A program made the position numbers and the translations under genes. From an uncultured Lachnospiraceae bacterium (GTDB taxonomy: Bacteria > Bacillota > Clostridia > Lachnospirales > Lachnospiraceae), in NCBI GenBank assembly GCA_947178465.1, contig CAMWYL010000077.1, forward strand, positions 1 to 11,066: 11,066 nt of DNA, read 5' to 3'. Below are positions 1 through 7,296 of this stretch, piece after piece. The notes below the pieces were generated by a model. It was not told the DNA's origin, did no database searches, and was given only the letters and a program-made list of their open reading frames with translations. The first letter of the stretch is position 1; each line of letters begins with the position of its first letter.

Positions 1-1117
1 CATTTGCTCTTGCCGCTGCCGTAGACGCTGCCGCTGCTCTCGCGGCTTCACGCGCCTGAGCCTCCCTTGCAAGTCTCGCTTCCTCTTCCTCTCTGGACTC
101 TGCATGTACAAAGTCTGTTCTGAGGTTGACGAAGTCTCTGGAAACATAGCCGTCGCCTTCTTCAATGGCAATCTTGACCCATCCGTCAAGCTCCTCTAAA
201 ACGATAAGCTCTTCCTCAATCGGAACCAGTCCAAGCACCGGAGACTCTGTGCTGGCTTCCTTTCTTACCTTCAGTGTCGTCGTATTGACAATCGCATATG
301 TAGTGCCGACCTCTTTTGCAAGTGCCTCGGCCTCTTCCCCTACTACGCAAAACTCACCTTTTACATATCCCGTACAATTTCCTGAGGTAATCTTATACCA
401 ACCGTTCTCCTCCTCAATGAACTCGCCGACGGATTTGTCATACAGCTTACCGACAATCTCACCCTCCTCGCTCGGAATGCTTCTGACATTCACGTAATTA
501 TTTACACGAGCGATAACGAGTCCTGAGAAGTCCTGCTCATCCTGTGTCGCTTCCTCAGTGGTTTCCTCTTCGGTCTCTTCCTCCTCGGCAGTCTCTTCTT
601 CGGTCATCTCCTCCGCAGCTTCCTCGGTTTCCTCTTCCTCAGTGTCATCATCATATACCTCAGTTGCGGAAAAGCCTGCGCTGAGCTTCACGTCATCCGC
701 CTCATCACCGGTCTGCGGTGTCTCGGTCTCATCCTCCGACGCCGTATCAACCGACTGCGGTTCCTCAACCGAAACCTCCGTTGCTTCCAAGAACGACCCA
801 AGTACATCCGGCGTTCTTATCAGAGCCTCAGGAACCGACTGTACCACCGACCAAATTCCCGGTTCAGAGATGCCGGCTCTCTCCGCTGCCTCTACAATGT
901 TCGGACGAACACCGGAAACGCTCTCCAAATAAGCAATATTTTCAACAACCTCTATCTGTAAATCCTGTATGGTACTTCCCTCGTCCAACGCAACCGCTAT
1001 GCCTGCAACCGGAACGGAAGAATGACTCACTCTTGCTTCAATTGTCATTCGGTATCCGGATAATGCCAATGTACCCGCAAGCGCACACGCCACAATCCTC
1101 ATTCCATACTTGTTCAT
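1..1117 (-). CDS. Secreted SH3-domain cell-wall protein, probable peptidoglycan hydrolase (C-terminus cut by window)
   Basis: The frame is open from ATG 1117 to the window edge, giving 372 residues with no stop. A good ribosome site (TTGGAGG) precedes the ATG. Residues 1-28 form a signal peptide with a hydrophobic core (IVACALAGTLALSG). The lipobox-like LSG is followed by Tyr, not Cys, so this is probably not a lipoprotein. Residues 112-198 are a Glu/Thr-rich linker. Two bacterial SH3 domains follow, at about 199-259 (YVNVRSIPSEEGEIVGKL) and 274-331 (LKVRKEASTESPVLG). From 339 the chain turns into a charged, Ala-rich stretch that probably links to a further domain outside the window. In Clostridia this layout usually ends in an NlpC/P60 peptidase, but that part is not visible here. 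The SH3 domains would bind cell wall. Two WalR-type boxes upstream fit a wall-hydrolase role. Confidence 0.85.
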   Translation of the reverse strand, partial: MNKYGMRIVACALAGTLALSGYRMTIEARVSHSSVPVAGIAVALDEGSTIQDLQIEVVENIAYLESVSGVRPNIVEAAERAGISEPGIWSVVQSVPEALIRTPDVLGSFLEATEVSVEEPQSVDTASEDETETPQTGDEADDVKLSAGFSATEVYDDDTEEEETEEAAEEMTEEETAEEEETEEETTEEATQDEQDFSGLVIARVNNYVNVRSIPSEEGEIVGKLYDKSVGEFIEEENGWYKITSGNCTGYVKGEFCVVGEEAEALAKEVGTTYAIVNTTTLKVRKEASTESPVLGLVPIEEELIVLEELDGWVKIAIEEGDGYVSRDFVNLRTDFVHAESREEEEARLAREAQAREAARAAAASTAAARAN

Positions 1118-1180
1118 TTGATAATCCTCCAAGCAGTGTAAAAGAAATTTGTCATTAATGTTTCATTTTGGCCCTTAATT

Positions 1181-1197
1181 GTTACAACTTTGTTACA
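1181..1197 (-). promoter_or_regulatory. WalR-type box, proximal
   Basis: On the minus strand this reads TGTAAC-AAAGT-TGTAAC, an exact match to the WalR (YycF) consensus TGTWAH-N5-TGTWAH known from Bacillus and Staphylococcus. It lies just downstream of the -10 element, about +4 to +20. In known WalR targets that position usually goes with repression. The regulator itself is not in this window. Confidence 0.6.
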
Positions 1198-1207
1198 CCT
1201 TGGAATA

Positions 1208-1236
1208 AAATTACCACATATTTTGTTAAATGTCAA
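1208..1236 (-). promoter_or_regulatory. Sigma-A promoter of the SH3-domain gene
   Basis: The -35 is TTGACA (1231-1236), a perfect consensus. The spacer is 17 bp and the -10 is TAATTT (1208-1213), preceded by TG-G, an extended -10. The predicted start is near 1201, giving a leader of about 84 nt. The surrounding 1118-1372 is AT-rich and I see no gene in it; a 72-codon open frame there has no family features. I find no clear terminator for trxB before this promoter. Confidence 0.7.
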
Positions 1237-1354
1237 GCCATCTTTTATACCATTTCGCACTAATTTCGAGCATTTTTGCCCATTTAACCGTTTATTACGA
1301 ATAATTACGCTTAAAAATGTATCAAAAACCATACAACAGCATTTTTTTGCAACA

Positions 1355-1371
1355 GTTACATTTTCTTAACA
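1355..1371 (-). promoter_or_regulatory. WalR-type box, distal
   Basis: The minus strand reads TGTTAA-GAAAA-TGTAAC, again an exact TGTWAH-N5-TGTWAH match in the same orientation as the gene. It sits about 120 bp upstream of the -35 and abuts the trxB stop codon. A further half site, TGTTAT, overlaps the last trxB codons three bases away. Confidence 0.5.
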
Positions 1372-1372
1372 A

Positions 1373-2275
1373 CTATAACAGCTTCCGGGCAGAATTGACC
1401 GCATTTGCCCCGTCCGCGACTGCCGTTATAATCTGACGCATAGGCTTTTTACGGATATCTCCCGCCGCGAAAACGCCCGCCGCAGAGGTCACACAGCTCT
1501 CGTCCGCAAGAATATACCCGCTCTCATCCATCTCCACAAGCCCACGAAACCGTTCCGTGTTGGGATTTATCCCTACGGCAATAAAAATTCCGTTATTCTC
1601 CAGAGTGCTTTCCTCATTTCTTTCCTTATTATAAACAGTAATGCGTTCCACCATATCTTCTCCGGAAATCTCTTTTACTTCACTGTTCCAGATAAGCTCC
1701 ACGTTTTCCTGCGAAAAAAGCCTGTCCTGAAGGCTGGCGGCCGCCCGCAGCGTATCACGCCGATGAATCAGGTATACCTTCTGACATATACCGGCAAGAA
1801 ATATCGCATCCTCCACCGCGACATCCCCGCCGCCTACCACCGCAACCGTGCGCTTACGGAAAAATGCGCCGTCGCAGGTGGCACAATAGGAAACACCCAT
1901 TCCCGCAAGCCGCTGCTCTCCCTCCACGCCAAGCATCGCATGGGTAGCGCCGGTCGCAAGAATCAGCGTTCTCGCCTCATAGTCTCCCTTGTCCGTGTGA
2001 ACAACCTTGCGCTCCGCCTCAAGCGTTACGCCGGACACCTCCGCGATAATAAACGATACGCCAAACTGCTGCGCATGTGCGTGAAATTTATCCGCGATAT
2101 CACCTCCGCTGATTTTGGGAAAGCCCAGATAATTGTCCACCTCATAGGTTGTCAGCACCTGACCGCCACTCACAGGGCTTCTGTCTATAACCGCAAGCTC
2201 CATCCCTGCCCTTATACCATAGATTGCCGCGCCAAGTCCTGCGGGACCGGAGCCTAATATCAATAAATCATACAT
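1373..2275 (-). CDS. trxB: Thioredoxin-disulfide reductase
   Basis: This is a 300-residue flavoprotein that transfers electrons from NADPH through FAD to thioredoxin in the cytoplasm. The FAD-binding loop GSGPAG is at residues 8-13. The redox pair is C131-A-T-C134 followed by DG, as in bacterial TrxB. The NADPH-binding loop GGGDVA is at 148-153, the NADP phosphate contact HRRD at 171-174, and the C-terminal FAD contact AAGD at 270-273. Length is close to the usual 305-320, with a slightly short C-terminus. The ATG has a strong ribosome site (AGGGAGG). It starts 21 bp after the SDR gene and is probably the last gene of the HTH-PurM / SDR / trxB operon. No thioredoxin gene is present here. Confidence 0.95.
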   Translation of the reverse strand: MYDLLILGSGPAGLGAAIYGIRAGMELAVIDRSPVSGGQVLTTYEVDNYLGFPKISGGDIADKFHAHAQQFGVSFIIAEVSGVTLEAERKVVHTDKGDYEARTLILATGATHAMLGVEGEQRLAGMGVSYCATCDGAFFRKRTVAVVGGGDVAVEDAIFLAGICQKVYLIHRRDTLRAAASLQDRLFSQENVELIWNSEVKEISGEDMVERITVYNKERNEESTLENNGIFIAVGINPNTERFRGLVEMDESGYILADESCVTSAAGVFAAGDIRKKPMRQIITAVADGANAVNSARKLL

Positions 2276-2296
2276 TTATAATTCCTCCCTTTTCGT

Positions 2297-3028
2297 CTAC
2301 GTCCATCCGCCGTCCAGTGTAATCACCTGTCCCGTGAGATAATCGTTTCCCTCACAGAGGCTTTTCACCAGTGCCGCCACCTCCTGCGGCTTTCCGACAC
2401 GGTCTGCCGGAATCTCCTCTATCAGCGCCTCCAGCTCTTCCCCGCTGAGAAAGCGGTTCATGGCGGTATCAATAATCCCGCAGGCTATGGCGTTTACCTG
2501 AATATTGCTTGGCCCAAGCTCCTTTGCCAGTGCGCGGGTAAACGCGTTCATTCCGCCTTTGGACGCGGAATACGCGACCTCCATGGAGGCGCCGACGGTT
2601 CCCCATACAGAGGATATATTAATAATCTTTCCCTTTTTGCGCCGTACCATTCCCGGAACGGCCTCTCTGCATGTCAAAAAACAGGAATTGAGGTTCGTCG
2701 CAATCACTTCGTTCCATTCAGAATATGACATGTCTGTCATAAGTCCAACGTATGAAATACCCGCGTTATTGACAAGCACATCCAGATACGGGATGTGCGT
2801 AAACATTTTGGTCACCTCAGCTTCCTCATATATCGGAAAAGAAAAGCATTGGCAGCGGATGGCGTAATCCTCCTCAAGCTGTCCGGCAAGCGCCTCAAGC
2901 TTCTCTGCATTTCTGTGGCAGGCAAGGTACAAATCATATCGTTCCGCGGCAAGCCGCTGCGCGATTGCACTGCCAATCCCACCACTCGCGCCGGTTATCA
3001 ATGCCTTTTTTCTCTCTGTTGCTTCCAT
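2297..3028 (-). CDS. Short-chain dehydrogenase/reductase (FabG-like; possibly the EF-P-modifying YmfI type)
   Basis: This 243-residue protein has a classical SDR Rossmann fold. The cofactor loop TGASGGIG is at residues 12-19, NNAG at 87-90, and N112 follows. The catalytic residues are S140, Y153 and K157 (YSASK). The C-terminal TGQVITLDGGW is typical of FabG-like reductases. The substrate cannot be read from sequence. The adenine-contact Asp usually found near residue 63 (as in DVSD) is replaced by FSFPIYEE, which is unusual. Proteins of this length in Firmicutes are often annotated as EF-P 5-aminopentanone reductase; a divergent 3-oxoacyl-ACP reductase is the alternative. The start has GGAGG 12 bp upstream and lies 26 bp after the HTH-PurM stop, so the two are probably co-transcribed. 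Confidence 0.88.
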   Translation of the reverse strand: MEATERKKALITGASGGIGSAIAQRLAAERYDLYLACHRNAEKLEALAGQLEEDYAIRCQCFSFPIYEEAEVTKMFTHIPYLDVLVNNAGISYVGLMTDMSYSEWNEVIATNLNSCFLTCREAVPGMVRRKKGKIINISSVWGTVGASMEVAYSASKGGMNAFTRALAKELGPSNIQVNAIACGIIDTAMNRFLSGEELEALIEEIPADRVGKPQEVAALVKSLCEGNDYLTGQVITLDGGWT

Positions 3029-3054
3029 ATATATTATGCGCCTCCAAGCCGTCG

Positions 3055-4305
3055 CTACATCCAGTTTATCCGGTTGACAAATCGAATCTTCCGGGTGTCG
3101 CGCGTTATCCTTCCAATCTCATAGCAGTCATAAAACTGCGACACATGCTTTATCACAAAGTCCTTATGTTCTTCCCCCACAACCAGATTAAAGCCCACAC
3201 CACAGTTAAAGGTGTGCAGCATTTCCTCATCACGGACATTTCCGGTGCTGCGAATATATTTAAAAATCGGCAGAACCCGCAACAGGGAAAGGTCAATCTC
3301 CGCAGTCAGTCCGTCCGGTATTACCCTGCACAAATTCCCTTCAATGCCCCCGCCCGTTATATGTGCCATCCCATGCAGCACATCCTGATCCGGCAGCCCC
3401 TTTATCGCCTTATAATAGGGCGTGTGCGGCTTCATAATCTGCTCAATAAAGGTCAATCCGTCAAGCTTGTCAAGCTTAATCTGTGGCAGCTTATCCATCA
3501 AAAGTCGCACGAGAGAATAGCCGTTTGTATGCAGCCCGTTTGACGCGACGGCAAGCACCGCATCACCCTCTTGAATGGCACTCCCGTCAATGATTTTCCC
3601 ACGTTCCGCAATACCGGCAATGCTTGAGGTGAGCACATAGACGCCTGCGTCTACCACTGCGGGCTGTATGGATGTCTCACCACCCACAAGAGAGCACTCA
3701 TTCTCCCGACACGCGTCCGCAATGCCTTTGACCAACGTTTTGATGGTATCCTTTTCCGCGTTTCCACACACTATGGTATCCAGCACTGCGAGCGGTCTTG
3801 CACCCATGACAACAATGTCATTTACGAGATGGTTGATCATATCATGGCAAATGGATTCCGTATAGCCATACTCCATTGCCAGCTTCTGCTTAGAGCCCGG
3901 CTCCTCTGATTTCAATACAAGTATCGGCTCCTTGATTTCCGGAAAATGAATGTCATACAACGAGGCAAACGGCCCGACTCCGTTCAGCACCCGCTTGTCC
4001 TCCGTCTCCAAATGCCGCGCCATTTCTTTCTTAATGGTATCCGTATAGGCAATATCAATCCCTGCCTTGCTGTAGGAAAGCCCCTCCGTCTCCCGCTCAC
4101 TGCCCGCGAGGATTTCATCCACCGTTACATCCAATGCAAGCGCCAAATCACAGAGAATTTCAATATTGGGGTAGGCGGTTCCATTCTCCCATTTTGATAC
4201 CGCCTGAAAGGATACATTCAGCTTATCCGCAAGCTGCTGCTGTGTCAACCCCATCGCCTTGCGCTTTCCCATGATAAAATTTCCGACCCTGATACTGTTG
4301 AGCAT
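3055..4305 (-). CDS. XRE helix-turn-helix / PurM (AIR synthetase) fusion protein
   Basis: This 416-residue protein has two parts in one uninterrupted frame. Residues 4-66 are an XRE/Cro-type helix-turn-helix (LTQQQLADKLNVSFQAVSKW), with the recognition helix near 32-41. Residues 76-410 are a full-length PurM-like domain: LSYSKAGIDI (76-85), VNDIVVMGA (161-169), SLVGGET (205-211), SNGLHTNGYSLVR (255-267), HITGGG (315-320) and TFNCGVG (365-371). PurM converts FGAM plus ATP to AIR in purine synthesis. The usual ATP loop TDGVGTK is here SEEPGSK (133-139), and AEMPG after GGET is SIQPA, so catalysis is doubtful. I infer either a purine-intermediate-sensing regulator or a bifunctional enzyme. The ribosome site CGGAGG fits the ATG. 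No other pur gene is nearby. It heads the SDR-trxB operon. Confidence 0.9.
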   Translation of the reverse strand: MLNSIRVGNFIMGKRKAMGLTQQQLADKLNVSFQAVSKWENGTAYPNIEILCDLALALDVTVDEILAGSERETEGLSYSKAGIDIAYTDTIKKEMARHLETEDKRVLNGVGPFASLYDIHFPEIKEPILVLKSEEPGSKQKLAMEYGYTESICHDMINHLVNDIVVMGARPLAVLDTIVCGNAEKDTIKTLVKGIADACRENECSLVGGETSIQPAVVDAGVYVLTSSIAGIAERGKIIDGSAIQEGDAVLAVASNGLHTNGYSLVRLLMDKLPQIKLDKLDGLTFIEQIMKPHTPYYKAIKGLPDQDVLHGMAHITGGGIEGNLCRVIPDGLTAEIDLSLLRVLPIFKYIRSTGNVRDEEMLHTFNCGVGFNLVVGEEHKDFVIKHVSQFYDCYEIGRITRDTRKIRFVNRINWM

Positions 4306-4338
4306 CTCAATACCTCCGTTTTCTTTGCAAGTAATTGA

Positions 4339-4361
4339 GTGTCTGAACCGTTCCTTGACAC
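4339..4361. promoter_or_regulatory. Dyad just downstream of the HTH-PurM promoter, candidate autoregulatory operator
   Basis: On the plus strand the parts are GTGTC, t, GAAC, c, GTTC, ctt, GACAC. The inner GAAC-c-GTTC is a perfect 9-bp dyad and the outer GTGTC/GACAC arms are complementary, with a 2-nt asymmetry. It lies at about +4 to +26. A site for the protein's own HTH domain is an inference; an mRNA leader hairpin is the alternative. Confidence 0.4.
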
Positions 4362-4370
4362 CCTTACCTT

Positions 4371-4400
4371 ATCATAAGCACGGCATTCGTATATCGGCAA
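4371..4400 (-). promoter_or_regulatory. Probable promoter of the HTH-PurM operon
   Basis: The -35 is TTGCCG (4395-4400), the spacer 18 bp, and the -10 TATGAT (4371-4376, 5 of 6 consensus bases). The predicted start is near 4364, giving a leader of about 58 nt. The rest of 4401-4530 holds no gene I can support; a 5-bp inverted pair at 4461-4486 has no T-run. Confidence 0.45.
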
Positions 4401-4530
4401 TAACCGGCAAATTGAAGTTTACGGACGGATTCAACCATGCGTAGAAAAATCGTTGCCCGGCAGCGACCATATAATGATTTACGCTGTCGCACTTTCCCAT
4501 CAAAGAACGGAGTGCCTCCCGTACCATGCG

Positions 4531-4986
4531 CTACAGCTCCATCCAAATCCCTTCGTCATGGATTGCGGCATTCTCCACCGCGCGGTAGAAGCGCTGTGCC
4601 TCATCATTGGCCGCCATAAGCGCGATCAGCTTTTCCGCCCCCCGCTCCTTTAAGCGCAGCCTGACCTCCCGCAAAAGCATTTGCGCAACGCCCGCGTGCC
4701 GGTAGCTCTTAATCACGCAAATCCAATCCAGATAAGCATTCAGCATCCCGTCAAAGCGGCTTGCTATAAGGGATGTATCGATTCTCCCTACCACCTGCCC
4801 ATCCACATATGCCAACAGAGACAGTGCATTGGAAAACCGGCTGTCCGCAAAGGTATTACGCACTGCACGGACATAAGCGTCATCAATCTCCCACCCGTAG
4901 AAATCCTCCTCCGCGCGCAGGGCCTTTTCATAGCACACCACGTCTTCTATCTTATTCTCTGTAAATTCCTTAATCTCTATTGTCAT
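4531..4986 (-). CDS. GNAT-family N-acetyltransferase
   Basis: From ATG 4986 this is a 151-residue protein. The acetyl-CoA motif is SYRHAGVAQMLL at 94-105 (the R-x-x-G-x-A loop), preceded by the strand YLDWICV and followed by LIALMAANDEAQRFYRA, the usual GNAT strand plus helix. It should transfer an acetyl group from acetyl-CoA to an unknown substrate in the cytoplasm. The start is uncertain. ATG 4986 has AGGG eight bases upstream. ATG 5010 (159 residues) has a purine-rich GAGGAAGG immediately before it. The frame also extends to a GTG at 5034. The gene follows the GH3 gene after about 120 bp and precedes the HTH-PurM promoter. I see no strong terminator on either side. Confidence 0.8.
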   Translation of the reverse strand: MTIEIKEFTENKIEDVVCYEKALRAEEDFYGWEIDDAYVRAVRNTFADSRFSNALSLLAYVDGQVVGRIDTSLIASRFDGMLNAYLDWICVIKSYRHAGVAQMLLREVRLRLKERGAEKLIALMAANDEAQRFYRAVENAAIHDEGIWMEL

Positions 4987-5108
4987 TTTCTCTGCCCTTT
5001 TTCTATTCATCCTTCCTCTGTTCAGCCTGCACACGCCGCAGCACTCTCACAGTCTTATAAGCGCAGGCCAAACATCCGGTATCTGACTCATATGATTGCA
5101 TCACACTT

Positions 5109-7220
5109 TCACATGCTCCAGGCAAGCTCCAGCGGCTTCTCTCCCATAAGCTCCACACTTCTCTCATCCGGCTGTGAAAAACCCACGAAAAACCGATAGT
5201 GCTCTCCTCCCGAAACGCGCTCTCCGTCCTCGTTCACTACCGTAAGCGACAGCTGTGGTATCTCAAGCGAGATTTCCTTCTCTTCTCCCTGCCTGAGCGC
5301 TACGCGCGCAAATGCACAAAGCGAAGGATTCGGTGTATCCAATGCGGAATCCTCCTTCTTTACATAAACCTGTAAAACATCCTCCGTATCCGAAGTACCC
5401 TCGTTCTTTACCGTTGCCGTTATCCTGAGCGCAGCCTTCGCGTCAGTACCCGCATCGGCACAGGCTGCCGCTTCCATGACACGGCATTTTCCATAGGTCA
5501 GGCCATAGCCGAAGGGATACTGCGCCTTCCGCTCCATATAGCGGTATGTCCTTCCCTTCATGGCATAATCCGTAAAGGCCGGAAGCTCCTCCAGCGTTTC
5601 ATAGAAAGTCACCGGAAGCTTTCCGGAAGGAGAGCATTCTCCGAAGAGTACCTCTGCCGCCGCGGTACCGCCCTGACCGCCGGGATACCACAACTGCAGA
5701 ACAGCAGAAAAATGCTCCGACGCATAGCTTAAATCCACATCACTTCCCGCCATCATGCAAAGAATGACAGGTGTGTCAGTTTTCGCGAGTGTTTCCATCA
5801 GACGTCGCTGGGATTCAGGGAGCTGCAAATCCCGCTTGTCGCCGGATTCATCCATATTGCTCACATCGCCGCCCTCTCCCTCCATGGTCTCATCCAAGCC
5901 AACGCACAAAATAACCACATCACTGTTCCGGGCTACGATTTTTGCCTCGGCCAGACGGTCAAACTCCTGTGCCAGATTCTCGGTCTTCTTCTTGAACAGT
6001 TCGCATCCGACGGAGGTCAATACCCGCACGTCGTCTCCGAGATACCGCATCAATCCCTCCTGCACTGTCACGAAATCCGATGCCGTTCCATGATAATTTC
6101 CAATCAGCGAGGCACGGCTGTTCGCATTCGGGCCAATGATTCCAAGCGTCTTTATCTTTTCCTTTTTCAGCGGCAGGATACCGTCGTTTTTCAGCAACAC
6201 AAAGCTTTCCGTCGCCGCCTTCTTTGCCAACGCCAGATGCTGCGCGCACTCCACCTTGTCATAGGGAATCAAATCAAATTCGCTGCCGTCAAACAGGCCC
6301 AACAGATAGCGCGTGGTATACAGCCGTATCGCGGCCTCGGTAATTTGTTCTTCTGTGACAAGTCCGTCCTCATAAGCACCCAGCAAATGCAGATAGGTCA
6401 CACCACAGTTCAGGTCACAGCCCGCAGCCATCGCCATCGCGGCAGACTCACGAAATGTTGAGGTCACCTTGTGATGCTCGTGAAAATCCTTGAGCGCCCA
6501 GCAGTCAGAAACTACATGTCCCTCAAACCCCCATGTTCCCCGAAGAATGTCCTGCAAAAGGGTCTTACTGCCGCAGCACGGTTCCCCGTTTGTGCGGTTA
6601 TACGCACCCATCACGGATTCCACACCCGCCTCCTTTACCAGTGCCTCGAAGGCCGGAAGGTAAGTCTCCTGCATGTCCTTCTTGGAAACCTCGGCATTGA
6701 ACTCATGGCGCAGCGCCTCCGGTCCCGAATGCACTGCAAAGTGCTTAGCGCAGGCCGCAGCCTTCATGACCTCACCTTCTCCCTGAAGTCCCTTCACATA
6801 GGCTACGCCCAGACGGCTTGTCAGGTATGGATCTTCCCCATAGGTCTCATGTCCTCTTCCCCAGCGGGGATCACGGAAGATATTGATATTGGGCGACCAA
6901 AAGGTAAGTCCCTTATATATGTCACGGTCCTCCAAAGCGGAATACGCATTATATTTCGCCCGTCCCTCAGTTGCGACGACATCCGCGATTTCCTGTATCA
7001 GGTCTGTGTCAAATGTCGCAGCCATTCCGATCGCCTGCGGAAATACGGTCGCCTGCCCCGCTCTTGCAACACCATGCAACGCCTCATTCCACCAATTATA
7101 TGCCGGAATCCCGAGCCGCCCAATCGCAGGAGCTTTATAACTGAGCTGACTTGCCCGCTCCTCCAGTGTCATTTTTTCCACAAGTGCCTTAGCTTTCTCC
7201 CGTGCGGTTTTTCTGTCCAT
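5109..7220 (-). CDS. GH3-family beta-glycosidase (beta-glucosidase / beta-xylosidase type), cytoplasmic
   Basis: This 703-residue glycoside hydrolase family 3 enzyme releases sugars from the non-reducing end of beta-linked oligosaccharides. The N-terminal (beta/alpha)8 domain carries NWWNEALHG (42-50), DPRWGRGHETYGEDP (117-131), AKHF (158-161) and GFEGHVVSDCWA (231-242), where D239 is the expected nucleophile. The second domain runs from about 335 to 575 (VLLKNDGILPL, GNYHG, PSGKLPVTF, YPFGYGLTYG); an acid/base Glu is likely in the GEGGD region (448-452). Residues 590-690 form a C-terminal fibronectin-III-like domain. There is no signal peptide, so it acts on imported oligosaccharides. Motif order resembles the xylosidase branch, but the substrate is not certain. 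The ATG has a GGAAGGGG site. No transporter or regulator is next to it. Confidence 0.93.
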   Translation of the reverse strand: MDRKTAREKAKALVEKMTLEERASQLSYKAPAIGRLGIPAYNWWNEALHGVARAGQATVFPQAIGMAATFDTDLIQEIADVVATEGRAKYNAYSALEDRDIYKGLTFWSPNINIFRDPRWGRGHETYGEDPYLTSRLGVAYVKGLQGEGEVMKAAACAKHFAVHSGPEALRHEFNAEVSKKDMQETYLPAFEALVKEAGVESVMGAYNRTNGEPCCGSKTLLQDILRGTWGFEGHVVSDCWALKDFHEHHKVTSTFRESAAMAMAAGCDLNCGVTYLHLLGAYEDGLVTEEQITEAAIRLYTTRYLLGLFDGSEFDLIPYDKVECAQHLALAKKAATESFVLLKNDGILPLKKEKIKTLGIIGPNANSRASLIGNYHGTASDFVTVQEGLMRYLGDDVRVLTSVGCELFKKKTENLAQEFDRLAEAKIVARNSDVVILCVGLDETMEGEGGDVSNMDESGDKRDLQLPESQRRLMETLAKTDTPVILCMMAGSDVDLSYASEHFSAVLQLWYPGGQGGTAAAEVLFGECSPSGKLPVTFYETLEELPAFTDYAMKGRTYRYMERKAQYPFGYGLTYGKCRVMEAAACADAGTDAKAALRITATVKNEGTSDTEDVLQVYVKKEDSALDTPNPSLCAFARVALRQGEEKEISLEIPQLSLTVVNEDGERVSGGEHYRFFVGFSQPDERSVELMGEKPLELAWSM

Positions 7221-7257
7221 AAGATATCCCCTTCCTTTCGTTTCCTTTGTTGATATC

Positions 7258-7266
7258 AGTATAGCA
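7258..7266 (-). promoter_or_regulatory. Extended -10 promoter of the GH3 gene
   Basis: The minus strand reads TGC-TATACT, an extended -10 with 5 of 6 consensus bases, 37 bp upstream of the GH3 ATG. No good -35 is found at 17-18 bp, which is tolerated in extended -10 promoters. I see no clear catabolite-response (cre) site here. Confidence 0.5.
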
Positions 7267-7296
7267 CAATCAGCGAGGAAAAACTAATTTTGGCAG

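Noticed and set aside
165..932. Ser-rich open frames on the plus strand
   Set aside because: They are antisense to the Glu/Thr-rich linker and SH3 domains of the minus-strand gene; the low-complexity reverse complement creates open frames.
1114..1332. 72-codon minus frame upstream of and overlapping the SH3 gene start
   Set aside because: It has no family features, covers the promoter and a WalR box, and overlaps the real start codon.
4461..4486. CAGCG...CGCTG inverted pair as a terminator of the acetyltransferase gene
   Set aside because: Only 5 bp with a 16-nt loop and no T-run.
6471..7253. 260-codon plus-strand open frame antisense to the GH3 gene
   Set aside because: The GH3 reading has full family motifs; the opposite frame has none and no ribosome site.
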